A stretch of 64,000 nucleotides of DNA from Mesorhizobium sp. WSM4904 (GCF_029674545.1 NZ_CP121354.1:124001-188000); one strand, 5' to 3'; counted from the stretch's first letter, positions 34,900 through 43,751 are shown. The notes: generated by a model from the letters alone, not told the origin. Translations and numbers: made by a program.

Positions 34900-36057
34900 C
34901 TACCGCCCGCCGATGACGCCGATATAGTCCGACACCCAGCGGTAATAGGGCACGCACTGGTCGTTCTGGCTGGCGCATTTCGACACCGGCGTCTTCCAGA
35001 ACTTGATCTTCTCGAAATTGTCGTAGCCATTGGTCTTGCAGCCTTCCTCGCCGAGCAGCTCGTTACCCTTGCAGGCGGCCGGCACGACCGGCAGCGAGCC
35101 GAACCAGGCCGAAACGTCGCCCTGGACCTTGGGCGACAGGGAGTGCTCGAGCCACATATAGGCGCAGTTCGGATGGGCGGCGTCCGCCTCCATCATGGTG
35201 GTGTCGGCCCAGCCGGTGACGCCTTCTTCGGGAACGGTCGAGGCGATCGGCTTCTTGGCGGCGACCAGCGTGTTCACCTGATAGGGCCACGAGCCGGAGG
35301 CGACCACGCCTTCGTTCTGGAAGTCGTCGACCTGGATGGCGGCGTCATGCCAGTAGCGGCCGACCAGCGTGCGCTGCGTGCGCAGCAGATCGAGCGCCGC
35401 CTTGTACTGGTCCTCGTTGAGCTCATAGGGGTCCTTGATGCCGAGTTCCGGCTTGTGGAACATCAGGTAGTTGGCGGCATCGGCGATGTGGATCGGGCCG
35501 TCATAGGCCTGGACGCGGCCCTTGTTCGACTTGCCGTCGGGCAGCTTCATTTCCTCGAAGACGACGTTCCAGCTCTTGGGCGCTTCCTTGAACACGTCGG
35601 TGTTGTACATCAGGACGTTCGGGCCCCACTGATAGGGAACGCCATAGTGCACCTTGTCGACCGTGAACCAGGGCGCGTCCTTCAGGCGATCGTCGACCGT
35701 CTTCCAGTTCTTGATGAGATCGGTGTTGATGGGCTGCACGCGCTTGCCGGCGACGAGGCGCAGCGAAGCGTCACCCGAAGCCGTCACGAGATCGAAGCCG
35801 CCCTCGTTCATCAGCGAGACCATTTCGTCCGAGGTGTTGGCGGTCTTGACGTTGACCTTGCAGCCGCTCTCCTTCTCGAAGGCGCTCACCCAGTCGTAGT
35901 TCTTGTCGGTCTCGCCGCGCTCGATATAGCCGGGCCAGGCGACGATATTGACCTCGCCCTCGCCCTTGCCGAGCTCCTTGACCTGGGCGATCGCCTGACC
36001 CGAGAAGGTCAGCGCAACCGTCAACGCCGTGCATGACTTCAGGAATGCACTCATCAT
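34900..36057 (-). CDS. ydcS: Polyamine-binding periplasmic protein (YdcS/PotD type)
   Basis: Solute-binding protein of SBP family 1, 385 aa. A Sec signal peptide, MMSAFLKSCTALTVALTFSG ending AIAQ, precedes mature GEGEVNIVAWPGYIERGE. NEGGFDLVTASGDAS, PYQWGPNVLMYN and SGSWPYQVNTL are typical. Four cysteines near the C-terminus may pair. It captures a polyamine-like cation for YdcTUV. ATG 36057 stands behind GGGAGATCG; a longer frame exists but runs into a repeat. Confidence 0.9.
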   Translation of the reverse strand: MMSAFLKSCTALTVALTFSGQAIAQVKELGKGEGEVNIVAWPGYIERGETDKNYDWVSAFEKESGCKVNVKTANTSDEMVSLMNEGGFDLVTASGDASLRLVAGKRVQPINTDLIKNWKTVDDRLKDAPWFTVDKVHYGVPYQWGPNVLMYNTDVFKEAPKSWNVVFEEMKLPDGKSNKGRVQAYDGPIHIADAANYLMFHKPELGIKDPYELNEDQYKAALDLLRTQRTLVGRYWHDAAIQVDDFQNEGVVASGSWPYQVNTLVAAKKPIASTVPEEGVTGWADTTMMEADAAHPNCAYMWLEHSLSPKVQGDVSAWFGSLPVVPAACKGNELLGEEGCKTNGYDNFEKIKFWKTPVSKCASQNDQCVPYYRWVSDYIGVIGGR

Positions 36058-36072
36058 CGATCTCCCATTTTG

Positions 36073-36118
36073 GCGCATGACCCCGAAACCGGTCCGGTTT
36101 TCGGAAAGGATCATGCGC
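36073..36118. repeat. Short rhizobial palindrome upstream of ydcS
   Basis: GCGCATGA and TCATGCGC bound a 46-bp imperfect dyad containing CCGAAACCGG and CCGGTTTTCGG. Elements of this form are frequent in rhizobial intergenic DNA. It lies in the ydcS 5' region, just before the ribosome site. Confidence 0.75.
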
Positions 36119-36258
36119 AAACCTGAACGCCGGAGCTCTCAGCGCCCCGACCGCCGCGCTCCCGGGCGGCTCTGTTCCCTGGCAGGAAAATTGCTGTGAA
36201 AAATCCGGTTTCGCAAATTCATTTATCAGAAAGGCGATATCGGATTTTCCGATAGATT

Positions 36259-37170
36259 TCAGAGCCGCTGACGGACCATGCGCTGCGACTGGGCGAGGCC
36301 GATGAAGTCGCGGGCGGCCTGCGGCAGGCTGGAACCACGGCGCCAGACCATGCCGACCTGGACTACCGGAAGCGAGCCGGAGATATCGCGGGATTCAATG
36401 CGGTCGCCCTCGAGCGACCATGGGCGGTAGACGAGGTCGGGCAGCAGCGCGACGCCGGCTCCGGTGGCGACGAGGCTGCGCACGGCTTCGACCGAGCGGG
36501 TACGGAAGGCGACGTGGGGTCTCGCGCCGATCGCCGAGAGCAGCTTGCCGGTGTTCTCCTCGATCTCATCGACGGTGAGCATGATCAGCGGTTCGGAGGC
36601 GATGTCGCCGATCGAGATGATATCGGCGCTGGCGAGCTTGTGACTGAGCGGCAGCCAGAGCCGATAGGCGGAAACCTCGAGGATTTCGGATTGCAGCGCG
36701 GTGCGGTCGCGCAAATTCGAGGTGACCATGACGGCGATGTCGAGCTTGCCGCCGACCAGCAGGTGCTCGAGATAGTCGCCGTTGTCCTCGATGGCCGAGA
36801 CTTCGACGCTCGGGTAGGCACGGCGGTAGCGCGCCAGCAAATCGGAAAGCACGTAGCCGGCAACCAGCGAGGTGACGCCGAGCTGCAGCCGCCCGCCGGC
36901 CGTCATCTGGTCGCCGAGAAAAGCGCGGCGTGCATCGGAGACATCGGCCAGGATCTTGGTCGCGTGGCGCAGGAACTGGTGACCCTTGTGCGTGATGTTC
37001 AAGCCGCGCGGATGACGCTCGAACAATTCGACGCCGAGGTCGCTCTCCAGTTCCTTGATCGCCTCGGTGACCGAGGATTGCGAAATGGAGAGGTTCTGCG
37101 CGGCGCCCGACACCGTGCCTTGTTCGGCGACGGCGACGAAGAACTGGAGCTGACGAATGGTGAAGGCCAT
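36259..37170 (-). CDS. LysR-family transcriptional regulator
   Basis: A 303-aa regulator with an N-terminal winged helix (FFVAVAEQGTVSGAAQNLSISQSSVTEAIKELE at about 8-40; only part is conserved strictly) and an effector-binding domain from about residue 90. It begins at ATG 37170, MAFTIRQLQ, the usual LysR beginning; the seven codons before are dropped. It is upstream of the ydc-pat genes in the same direction, 201 bp before ydcS, and could control them. The target is inferred from position only. Confidence 0.88.
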   Translation of the reverse strand: MAFTIRQLQFFVAVAEQGTVSGAAQNLSISQSSVTEAIKELESDLGVELFERHPRGLNITHKGHQFLRHATKILADVSDARRAFLGDQMTAGGRLQLGVTSLVAGYVLSDLLARYRRAYPSVEVSAIEDNGDYLEHLLVGGKLDIAVMVTSNLRDRTALQSEILEVSAYRLWLPLSHKLASADIISIGDIASEPLIMLTVDEIEENTGKLLSAIGARPHVAFRTRSVEAVRSLVATGAGVALLPDLVYRPWSLEGDRIESRDISGSLPVVQVGMVWRRGSSLPQAARDFIGLAQSQRMVRQRL

Positions 37171-37280
37171 GACCGGACTAAACACGGCCAATGCGGCTGC
37201 GGGAAGTGGGACAATTGAGCTTTGACGGCCCGTCGGAGCTCACCAACCGCTCATCTCCGGCTGGATCTCCTGGAATTGCC

Positions 37281-38045
37281 TTAAGCCACCGCAATGCTGA
37301 GCCGCGCGCCGGCATGGCTCAGCGCGGCGGCGATGTCGCGCGGCGGCGGCTGGTCGGTGGCAAGCTCGGAAAAGGCGTCGAAGCCGCAGACCTGGACCAA
37401 TCCCTGCCGGCCGAACTTGGTATGGTCGGTGATGACCAACGAACGTTGGCCGCGCGACAGCACCATGCGAGCGAATTCCGCTTCCTCCAGCTCGTAGTCG
37501 GTAAGGCCGGCGACGGCATCGACCGCGCCGATCGAGATCACGGCGTGGCTGACCGAGAAGCGGCTGACGAAATCGATCGCGGTGACGCCGAAAGCCGCGC
37601 CCGAATCGCTGCGCAGCTCGCCGCCGGCCATGTAGACCTTGTTGCCGTTCACCGTCGCCAGCGTGCGGGCAATGTCGGACGAGTTGGTGACCACCGTCAG
37701 CCGGCGATGGCCGAGCAGCTCGCGCGCCAGAAAGGACGTGGTGGTGCCGGTGTCGAGCATGACCGACTCACCGTCGCGGATGGTGGCCGCGACCATGCGG
37801 GCGATCAGGCGCTTTGCCTCGGCATTCTCGCGCATGCGGCGCTCGAACGGCGCCTCGCCGGCCATCGACGGGAGGCCGACGGCGCCATGCATCTTCAGGA
37901 TCGATCCCTCGTCGGTGAGCGGCCTGACGTCGCGCCGCACCGTCTCCAGCGACACGCCCAGCCGCTCGGCCAGGCTGGCGATGGTGATCGTGCCCTCCTC
38001 GTTGAGGAGCCGCAGGATTTCGCCATGCCGTTTCGAGTGGATCAT
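37281..38045 (-). CDS. DeoR-family transcriptional regulator
   Basis: A 254-aa repressor-type protein. The N-terminal helix-turn-helix is RHGEILRLLNEEGTITIASL-AERLGVSLETVRRDV (about 4-40). The sugar-isomerase-like effector domain shows MLDTGTTTSFLARELL, VVTNSSDIA and AGGELR. DeoR proteins usually sense phosphorylated metabolites. The start is ATG 38045, omitting 28 codons of upstream frame. It is divergent from the kinase-FAD/GcvT operon, which makes it the likely regulator of that operon, with a kinase product as possible effector. Confidence 0.9.
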   Translation of the reverse strand: MIHSKRHGEILRLLNEEGTITIASLAERLGVSLETVRRDVRPLTDEGSILKMHGAVGLPSMAGEAPFERRMRENAEAKRLIARMVAATIRDGESVMLDTGTTTSFLARELLGHRRLTVVTNSSDIARTLATVNGNKVYMAGGELRSDSGAAFGVTAIDFVSRFSVSHAVISIGAVDAVAGLTDYELEEAEFARMVLSRGQRSLVITDHTKFGRQGLVQVCGFDAFSELATDQPPPRDIAAALSHAGARLSIAVA

Positions 38046-38148
38046 GTGAATGTCCGGAATTTTGACCGATTCTAAGGCATTCCTAACGCTTTTAAAGGAA
38101 TTGCTTATATTTTCGGGCAAAACACCCAAAAAAGGTCACAGCTTTTGA

Positions 38149-38177
38149 TTGACAGTCGGGTCGCGCTGGCGTGAGAT
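38149..38177 (+). promoter_or_regulatory. Candidate sigma-70 promoter for the leader and kinase operon
   Basis: TTGACA at 38149-38154 and TGAGAT at 38172-38177 are 17 bases apart. A transcript starting near 38184 would contain the GGCT/AGCC and CTGCCA/TGGCAG stem at 38191-38225 and the terminator at 38321-38378 before reaching the kinase gene. Confidence 0.5.
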
Positions 38178-38183
38178 CAACGC

Positions 38184-38378
38184 CGTGACAGGCTCGGAAC
38201 TGCCACGGGAGGATGATGGCAGAGCCGCAATCGACCGACCAGATCTTCTGGAACGTGCCTGGCGCGAGCTTTTTTCGAATCCGCGGGGGCGGATGCCGGG
38301 ATCCTAAACCTGGCCAAGGGGCTCGTCGGTGCGGTGAGGGATATCAATCCCGGCGTCCCGCACCGACGAGGCTTTTTT
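38184..38378 (+). ncRNA. Structured leader or small RNA of unknown family
   Basis: The 400-bp gap between the DeoR gene and the kinase gene holds a run of possible hairpins. CTGCCA pairs with TGGCAG around the loop CGGGAGGATGA, CCAGA with TCTGG, ATCCGC with GCGGAT, and then comes a strong terminator. It does not match any riboswitch that I know. A 78-codon frame starts at ATG 38213 in the first loop and could be a leader peptide. If T 38271-38276 had five instead of six residues, a continuous protein-like frame would form. RNA, leader peptide and gene remnant are therefore all possible. Confidence 0.4.
38321..38378 (+). terminator. Strong intrinsic terminator before the kinase gene
   Basis: CTCGTCGGTGCGG (38322-38334) pairs perfectly with CCGCACCGACGAG (38358-38370), then GC and six T residues follow. 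The loop contains a second hairpin, GGGAT-ATCA-ATCCC. It lies 68 bp upstream of the kinase start and would stop transcription from the promoter at 38149 unless antitermination occurs. Confidence 0.88.
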
Positions 38379-38445
38379 GTTCTTTTTTATCGCTTTTTCA
38401 GAAACCGGCGCTTTGTCGAAAGCCGGCTGAAGCAGGGACAAAGCC

Positions 38446-39345
38446 GTGAGTGGCCCCGCAGTTGCCGAAGATCGCATCCGTGCCCTGCCCTGCTGGACCG
38501 GCAGCATCGAGATCGAGCCGCTGCCAGGTGGCCTGAGCAACGCCAACTATGTCGTCACGGACGGCGCCGGACGGCATGTCGTGCGCTTCGGCCAGGACTT
38601 CCCGTTCCACCATGTTTTTCGCGAGCGCGAGGTGATGACGGCGCGGGCGGCGCATGCGGCTGGGTTCGCGCCGGCCGTGCATTATGCCGAGCCCGGAATC
38701 CTGGTGACGGAATTTCTAGGCGCCAGGACCTTTCTCGGGGAGGACGTGCGCGCCAATCTCGGCCGCGTGGCGGCGCTGCTGCGCGGCTTCCATCGCGAGA
38801 TGCCGAACCACGTCTCCGGCGCCGGCTTCATGTTCTGGGTGTTCCACGTGATCCGCGACTATGCCCGCACGCTGGACGAAGGCCGCAGCCGCAAAAAGGA
38901 CCAGCTGCCGCGTTATCTGACGCTGGCGGACGAGCTCGAACGGGCGCAGAAGCTTTTGCCGATCGTCTTCGGCCACAATGATCTGTTGCCGGCGAACATC
39001 CTCGACGACGGCAAGCGGCTGTGGCTGATCGATTTCGAATATGCCGGCTTCAACACGGCCATGTTCGATCTCGCCGGGGCGGCCTCCAATGCCGGCATGA
39101 GCGACGAGGAGTCCTTCGCCTTCCTGACCGCCTACTTCATGAAGGAGCCGGACAGCGAGATCCGCCGGTCGCACGCGGCCATGCAATGCGCCTCCCTGCT
39201 GCGCGAGGCGATGTGGAGCATGGTCTCCGAGCTCTATCTCGACGCACCCGGCATCGACTACGTCGCCTACACCGAGGAGAACCTGGTGCGGCTCGACGCG
39301 GCGCTGGAAAACTACCAGACGAAATACGGAAAACTGCACCCATGA
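38446..39345 (+). CDS. Choline/ethanolamine kinase-like phosphotransferase
   Basis: A 299-aa kinase of the protein-kinase-like APH/ChoK superfamily. The nucleotide-binding N-lobe has PLPGGLSNANYVV; the Brenner-type catalytic loop is H177-N-D179 with N184 (FGHNDLLPANIL), and the metal-binding aspartate is D196 in LIDFEYAGFNTA. These match LicA/choline-kinase-like enzymes that phosphorylate amino alcohols. Translation begins with GTG 38446. The stop overlaps the ATG of the FAD/GcvT gene (ATGA), so kinase and oxidoreductase are coupled and probably act in one pathway. Substrate unknown. Confidence 0.85.
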   Translation: MSGPAVAEDRIRALPCWTGSIEIEPLPGGLSNANYVVTDGAGRHVVRFGQDFPFHHVFREREVMTARAAHAAGFAPAVHYAEPGILVTEFLGARTFLGEDVRANLGRVAALLRGFHREMPNHVSGAGFMFWVFHVIRDYARTLDEGRSRKKDQLPRYLTLADELERAQKLLPIVFGHNDLLPANILDDGKRLWLIDFEYAGFNTAMFDLAGAASNAGMSDEESFAFLTAYFMKEPDSEIRRSHAAMQCASLLREAMWSMVSELYLDAPGIDYVAYTEENLVRLDAALENYQTKYGKLHP

Positions 39346-41795
39346 GCCTGCCCAGCCACGCCGGAATCGTCGTCATCGGCGGCGGCATCATCGGCTGCTC
39401 GACCGCCTATCACCTGGCGCGCGACCACAAGGCCGACGTGGTGCTGCTGGAACAGGGTAAGCTGACCTCGGGCTCGACCTGGCACGCGGCCGGCCTGGTC
39501 GGGCAGTTGCGCTCCTCGGCCTCGATCACGCGCGTGCTCAAATATTCGGTCGAGCTCTACAAGGGGCTTGAGGCCGAGACGGGGCTTGCCACCGGCTGGA
39601 AGATGACCGGCTGTTTGCGACTGGCGACCAACGCCGACCGTTGGACCGAGTTCAAGCGGCTGGCGACGACGGCAAAGAGCTTCGGCATGGATATGCAGCT
39701 GCTCTCCCCGGCCGAAGTGAGGCGCATGTGGCCGCTGATGGAAACCAGCGACCTCGTCGGCGCCTCCTGGTTGCCGACCGACGGCCAGGCGAGCCCTTCC
39801 GACATCACGCAGTCGCTTGCCAAGGGTGCCCGCATGCACGGCGCCAGGCTCTACGAGGACGTGCGCGTCACCGGCTTCGAGATGAAGGACGGCCGCATCA
39901 CGGCCGTGAAGACCGAGAAGGGCGATATCGCCTGCGACAAGGTGGTGAACTGCGCCGGACAATGGGCGCGCCAGGTCGGCGCGATGGCCGGCATCAACGT
40001 GCCGCTGCAGCCAGTGAAGCACCAATACATCATCACCGAGAAGATCGATGGGCTCGCCAACGACGCGCCGACGATCCGCGACCCCGACCGCCGCACCTAT
40101 TTCAAGGAAGAGGTCGGCGGGCTGGTGATGGGCGGCTACGAGCCGAACCCCCAGGCCTGGACGACTGGTCTGCCTGGGGGCGACGTGCCCAACGACTGGG
40201 AGTTCCGCCTGTTCGACGACGACTACGACCACTTCGAACAGCATATGGCTCAGGCGATCGAGCGCGTTCCGGCGCTTGCCAACGCCGGCGTCAAGCAGAT
40301 GATCAACGGGCCGGAGAGCTTCACGCCGGACGGCAATTTCATCCTGGGCGCAGCACCCGAATGCGCCAACATGTTCGTCGGCGCCGGCTTCAATGCCTTC
40401 GGCATCGCGTCGGGCGGCGGCGCCGGCTGGGTGCTGGCGCAATGGGTGGTCGACGGCGAGGCGCCGCTCGACCTCTGGGTGGTCGACATCAGACGTTTTT
40501 CCGACCTGCACCGCGACCGCGACTGGGTGCGCGACCGCACGCTCGAAGCCTATGGCAAGCACTACACGATCGGCTTCCCGCACGAGGAATATCTGACTGG
40601 ACGGTCGCGCATCGTCTCGCCGCTCTATCAGCGGCTGAAGACGCATCGCGCCGTGTTCGGCTCCAAGCTCGGCTGGGAGCGGCCGAACTGGTTCGCGCCC
40701 GATAGCGTCGAGCCCGAAGATATTTACTCCATGGGTCGGCAAAACTGGTTCGGGCCGGTGGGCGAGGAACATCGCCATGTGCGCGAAAAAGTCGGCATCT
40801 TCGACCAATCCTCCTTCGCTAAATATGAGATGACCGGCGCCGATGCGCTGAAGGCGCTCGACTGGATCTGCGCCAACGACATCAACAAGCCGGTGGGACG
40901 GCTGACCTACACGCAGCTCCTCAACACGCGGGGCGGCATCGAGGCCGATCTTACCGTGGCGAGGCTCGGCGAAGACAGGTTCTACATCGTCACCGGCACC
41001 GGCTTCCGCACGCATGATCTTTCATGGATCGGCGACCATATCGGCCAAGGCCTCGATGCGAAGTTGAAAGACGTCACCGAGGATTTCGGCACGCTGTCGC
41101 TGATGGGGCCGCGTGCCCGCGACGTGCTGGCAGCTGTGACGGATGCGGATGTCTCCAACGCCGCCTTTCCCTTCGGCCATGCGCGTGAGATCAACATCGC
41201 CGGCCACAAGGTGCGGGCGCTGCGGGTGACCTATGTCGGCGAGCTCGGCTGGGAGCTGCATGTGCCGATCGCCGCCACGGGCGAGATCTTCGATGCGCTG
41301 ATGGCGGCGGGAAAGAAGCATGACATCCGGCCGGTCGGCTACCGGGCGCTGGAATCGCTCCGGCTGGAAAAGGGCTACCGCGCCTGGGGTTCCGACATCA
41401 CGCCGAACGACACGCCGCTGGAGGCTGGCCTCGGCTGGGCGGTGAAGCTGAGGAAGAACACCGACTTCGTCGGGCGGCGGGCGCTGGAGACGACGGCCGG
41501 CAAGCCGCCGACCAAACGCCTTGCCGGCTTCACGGTCGACGACCCCGAGATCGTGCTGCTCGGGCGCGAGACGATCCTGCGCGATGGCGAGCCGGTCGGC
41601 TACCTCACCAGCGGCGGCTACGGCTACACGGTGGAGAAGAACATCGGCTATGGCTATGTGCGCAACGCCGATGGCGTCAGCGACGATTTCCTGGCCTCAG
41701 GAGACTACGAGCTGGTGGTGGCGATGGAGCGGACGCCGGCAAAGATCCATCTCGAGCCGATGTACGATCCGGCGGGGGCGAAGATCAGGAGCTAG
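39342..41795 (+). CDS. FAD-dependent dehydrogenase fused to GcvT, dimethylglycine/sarcosine dehydrogenase-like
   Basis: An 817-aa two-part enzyme. Residues 1 to about 400 are a DAO-type flavoprotein with VIGGGIIGCSTAYHLA and SGSTWHAAGL, where H48 matches the histidine that binds FAD covalently in dimethylglycine and sarcosine dehydrogenases. Residues about 430-815 are a GcvT-like domain (aminomethyltransferase fold) with FDQSSFAKYEMTG, YTQLLNTRGGIEADLTV, YVGELGWELHVP and LRLEKGYRAWGSDI. Such enzymes oxidise N-methyl groups and load the C1 unit on tetrahydrofolate. Coupling to a kinase is unusual and leaves the substrate open. Confidence 0.9.
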   Translation: MSLPSHAGIVVIGGGIIGCSTAYHLARDHKADVVLLEQGKLTSGSTWHAAGLVGQLRSSASITRVLKYSVELYKGLEAETGLATGWKMTGCLRLATNADRWTEFKRLATTAKSFGMDMQLLSPAEVRRMWPLMETSDLVGASWLPTDGQASPSDITQSLAKGARMHGARLYEDVRVTGFEMKDGRITAVKTEKGDIACDKVVNCAGQWARQVGAMAGINVPLQPVKHQYIITEKIDGLANDAPTIRDPDRRTYFKEEVGGLVMGGYEPNPQAWTTGLPGGDVPNDWEFRLFDDDYDHFEQHMAQAIERVPALANAGVKQMINGPESFTPDGNFILGAAPECANMFVGAGFNAFGIASGGGAGWVLAQWVVDGEAPLDLWVVDIRRFSDLHRDRDWVRDRTLEAYGKHYTIGFPHEEYLTGRSRIVSPLYQRLKTHRAVFGSKLGWERPNWFAPDSVEPEDIYSMGRQNWFGPVGEEHRHVREKVGIFDQSSFAKYEMTGADALKALDWICANDINKPVGRLTYTQLLNTRGGIEADLTVARLGEDRFYIVTGTGFRTHDLSWIGDHIGQGLDAKLKDVTEDFGTLSLMGPRARDVLAAVTDADVSNAAFPFGHAREINIAGHKVRALRVTYVGELGWELHVPIAATGEIFDALMAAGKKHDIRPVGYRALESLRLEKGYRAWGSDITPNDTPLEAGLGWAVKLRKNTDFVGRRALETTAGKPPTKRLAGFTVDDPEIVLLGRETILRDGEPVGYLTSGGYGYTVEKNIGYGYVRNADGVSDDFLASGDYELVVAMERTPAKIHLEPMYDPAGAKIRS

Positions 41796-41871
41796 GGCTG
41801 GCACGCATCCGGCGCGCTCCTCGCGCCGCTCTCATACTGCAACTTTGGGGATTGGCGAAACCGCCGACACA

Positions 41872-42058
41872 GCGCCCCTCTCCCCGTCACTATACGGGGA
41901 GAGGATGCCGGCAGGCAGGTGAGGGGCGGCTCCAGCGCTGGATAGGCAAAATCGGAGCAACGGGCCTCGACTTGAAGCTGGACGCGTTAATCGTCGAAGT
42001 CAGCGCTGCCCCTCATCGCCCTGCCGGGCACTTCTCCCCGTATAGTGACGGGGAGAAG
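41872..42058. repeat. Large palindromic repeat at a convergent junction
   Basis: GCGCCCCTCTCCCCGTCACTA on the left and TAGTGACGGGGAGAAG on the right are inverted. Inner arms GGTGAGGGGCGGC and GCTGCCCCTCATCGCC also pair. Each outer arm is itself a hairpin (CTCCCCGT...ACGGGGAG). It occupies most of the 323-bp gap between the FAD/GcvT gene and the convergent methyltransferase gene; the rest shows nothing recognisable. Confidence 0.88.
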
Positions 42059-42118
42059 TGGGCTGGCCGCAGTGCCGGCGCTTTTCTTGCAACGTCGAAA
42101 CCGTCGATGGCAGCGCTC

Positions 42119-42751
42119 CTAAATGACGCGCAGCACCAGGCCTCTGCTCGGCACCGTGTCAGCCTCGCCGGGCATCGAGGCGTAAGGCCGTGTCTCCTCG
42201 ACGCGGGTTATCGCGCCCTGCGCTTCCAGCCCGGCGATACGCTCCGCAAAGCCGGCCTGCCAGAGCGTGTTCTTGACCGTCAGCACGATGATGCCGCCCG
42301 GACGGCAGATGCGGATCAGTTCGTCCAGGCCTTCGATCCCGACATGGCCCGAGGTGAAGACGCCGGCCGAGACGATGCCGGCATAGGTGCCGTCGGCGAA
42401 AGGCAAGGCGCCACCCAACGCCAGGCGATGCAGGGCCGCGTAGACGCCCTTCGCCGCAGCCTTGTCCAGCATGCCTTGCGAGATGTCGAGCGCTTCGACC
42501 TGTGGGTAGCCGGTGATGGCCAGCCATTCGCCGATCAGGCCGGTGCCGGCGCCGGCGTCGAGCAAAGGTTCGGCGCCGCGCGGCAGATGGCGGGCAAGCA
42601 GCGCCAGGCAGATCGTCGGATGGCGATAGCCGGCGGCCGACATCTCCGCGTCATAGGTCTCGGACCAGCTGTCATAGATCGCCGCCACTTCCTCCGGCCG
42701 CGTCGCCGCGTAGGCGGCGCCCAGCGCCTTGTTGTGCTTGCCGTCCGCCAT
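42119..42751 (-). CDS. Class I SAM methyltransferase, METTL27-like
   Basis: A 210-aa small-molecule methyltransferase. The N-terminal YDSWSETYDAEMSAAGYRHP is typical of the Williams-Beuren region (METTL27)-like group. Motif I is LLDAGAGTGLIGEWLA, the next acidic residue is in VEALDISQGMLDKA, and LIRICRPGGIIVLTVKN is the post-core stretch. Its start, ATG 42751 behind GGGAG, faces the second kinase gene, from whose start it is about 97 bp away, so they share a divergent promoter region. Substrate unknown. Confidence 0.83.
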   Translation of the reverse strand: MADGKHNKALGAAYAATRPEEVAAIYDSWSETYDAEMSAAGYRHPTICLALLARHLPRGAEPLLDAGAGTGLIGEWLAITGYPQVEALDISQGMLDKAAAKGVYAALHRLALGGALPFADGTYAGIVSAGVFTSGHVGIEGLDELIRICRPGGIIVLTVKNTLWQAGFAERIAGLEAQGAITRVEETRPYASMPGEADTVPSRGLVLRVI

Positions 42752-42848
42752 AGCCGCTCCCGCCGCCGATTCGCGTCTCCCATGGTAGCCAAGCGGCAAA
42801 AACTGTGGAACCGTTCCGCCGCAAAACATGGAGTGATGGTAAAGGGGG

Positions 42849-43751
42849 ATGACGATGGACGAGGCGCGCGTGGCGCTGGCCGCCATTCCGATGCTGGCCG
42901 GCTATGACGGTCCGCTGGAGCGGCTAGGCGGCCTTACCAACCGTGTTTACAGGGCCGGCGAGGTCTGCCTGCGCATTCCCGGCAAGGGCACGCAGGAATA
43001 CATCAACCGCGCCAACGAGGCGGTGGCGGCGCGCGAGGCGGCGAAGGCCGGCGTCAGCCCTCAGGTGCTCTATGCCGATCCTGCTTCGGGTGTGATGGCG
43101 ACGCGCTTCGTCGCCGGCGCCGAGACGATGTCGCCCGAGAAGTTCAAGACAAGGCCGGGCACCCCGGCGCGGGCCGGCGAAGCCTTCCGGAAACTTCATG
43201 CATCCGGCGCGGTCTTTCCCTTCCGCTTCGAGCTGTTCGCGATGATCGACGACTATCTGAAAGTGCTGTCGACCAAGGACGTCGCGCTGCCTGCCGGCTA
43301 TCACGACGTGGTGCGCGAGGCCGAGGTGGTGCGCGCCGCACTTGCCGCCCATCCGATCCAGCTTGCCGCCTGCCACTGCGATCCGCTTTGCGAAAACTTC
43401 CTCGATACGGGCGAGCGGATGTGGATCGTGGACTGGGAATATTCCGGCATGAACGATCCGCTGTGGGATCTTGGCGACCTGTCCGTCGAAGGCAAGTTCG
43501 ACGCCGCCCAGGACGAGGAGCTGATGCGCGCCTATTTCGGCGGCGAGGCGAGACCGGCCGAACGCGGCCGCGTCGTCATCCACAAGGCCATGTGCGACCT
43601 GCTCTGGACGCTGTGGGGGCTGATCCAGCTCGCCAACGACAACCCGGTTGACGATTTCCGCGCCTATGCCGATGGCCGCTTCGTCCGCTGCAAGGCGCTG
43701 ATGGAAACGGAGGAGTTTTCACGGCACCTGGCAGCGATACGAAAAGGCTAA
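42849..43751 (+). CDS. Second choline/ethanolamine kinase-like phosphotransferase
   Basis: A 300-aa LicA-like kinase. The glycine-rich N-lobe loop is RLGGLTNRVYRAG. The catalytic loop is H176-C-D178 (ACHCDPLCENFL), where the usual H-N/G-D has a cysteine, and the metal aspartate is D195 in IVDWEYSGMNDPLWDLGD. It is closer to classic bacterial choline kinases than the kinase at 38446. ATG 42849 follows AAAGGGGG. Its stop overlaps the convergent EamA gene by 4 bp. Two such kinases within 5 kb suggest a pathway around an amino alcohol or methylated amine. Confidence 0.86.
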   Translation: MTMDEARVALAAIPMLAGYDGPLERLGGLTNRVYRAGEVCLRIPGKGTQEYINRANEAVAAREAAKAGVSPQVLYADPASGVMATRFVAGAETMSPEKFKTRPGTPARAGEAFRKLHASGAVFPFRFELFAMIDDYLKVLSTKDVALPAGYHDVVREAEVVRAALAAHPIQLAACHCDPLCENFLDTGERMWIVDWEYSGMNDPLWDLGDLSVEGKFDAAQDEELMRAYFGGEARPAERGRVVIHKAMCDLLWTLWGLIQLANDNPVDDFRAYADGRFVRCKALMETEEFSRHLAAIRKG

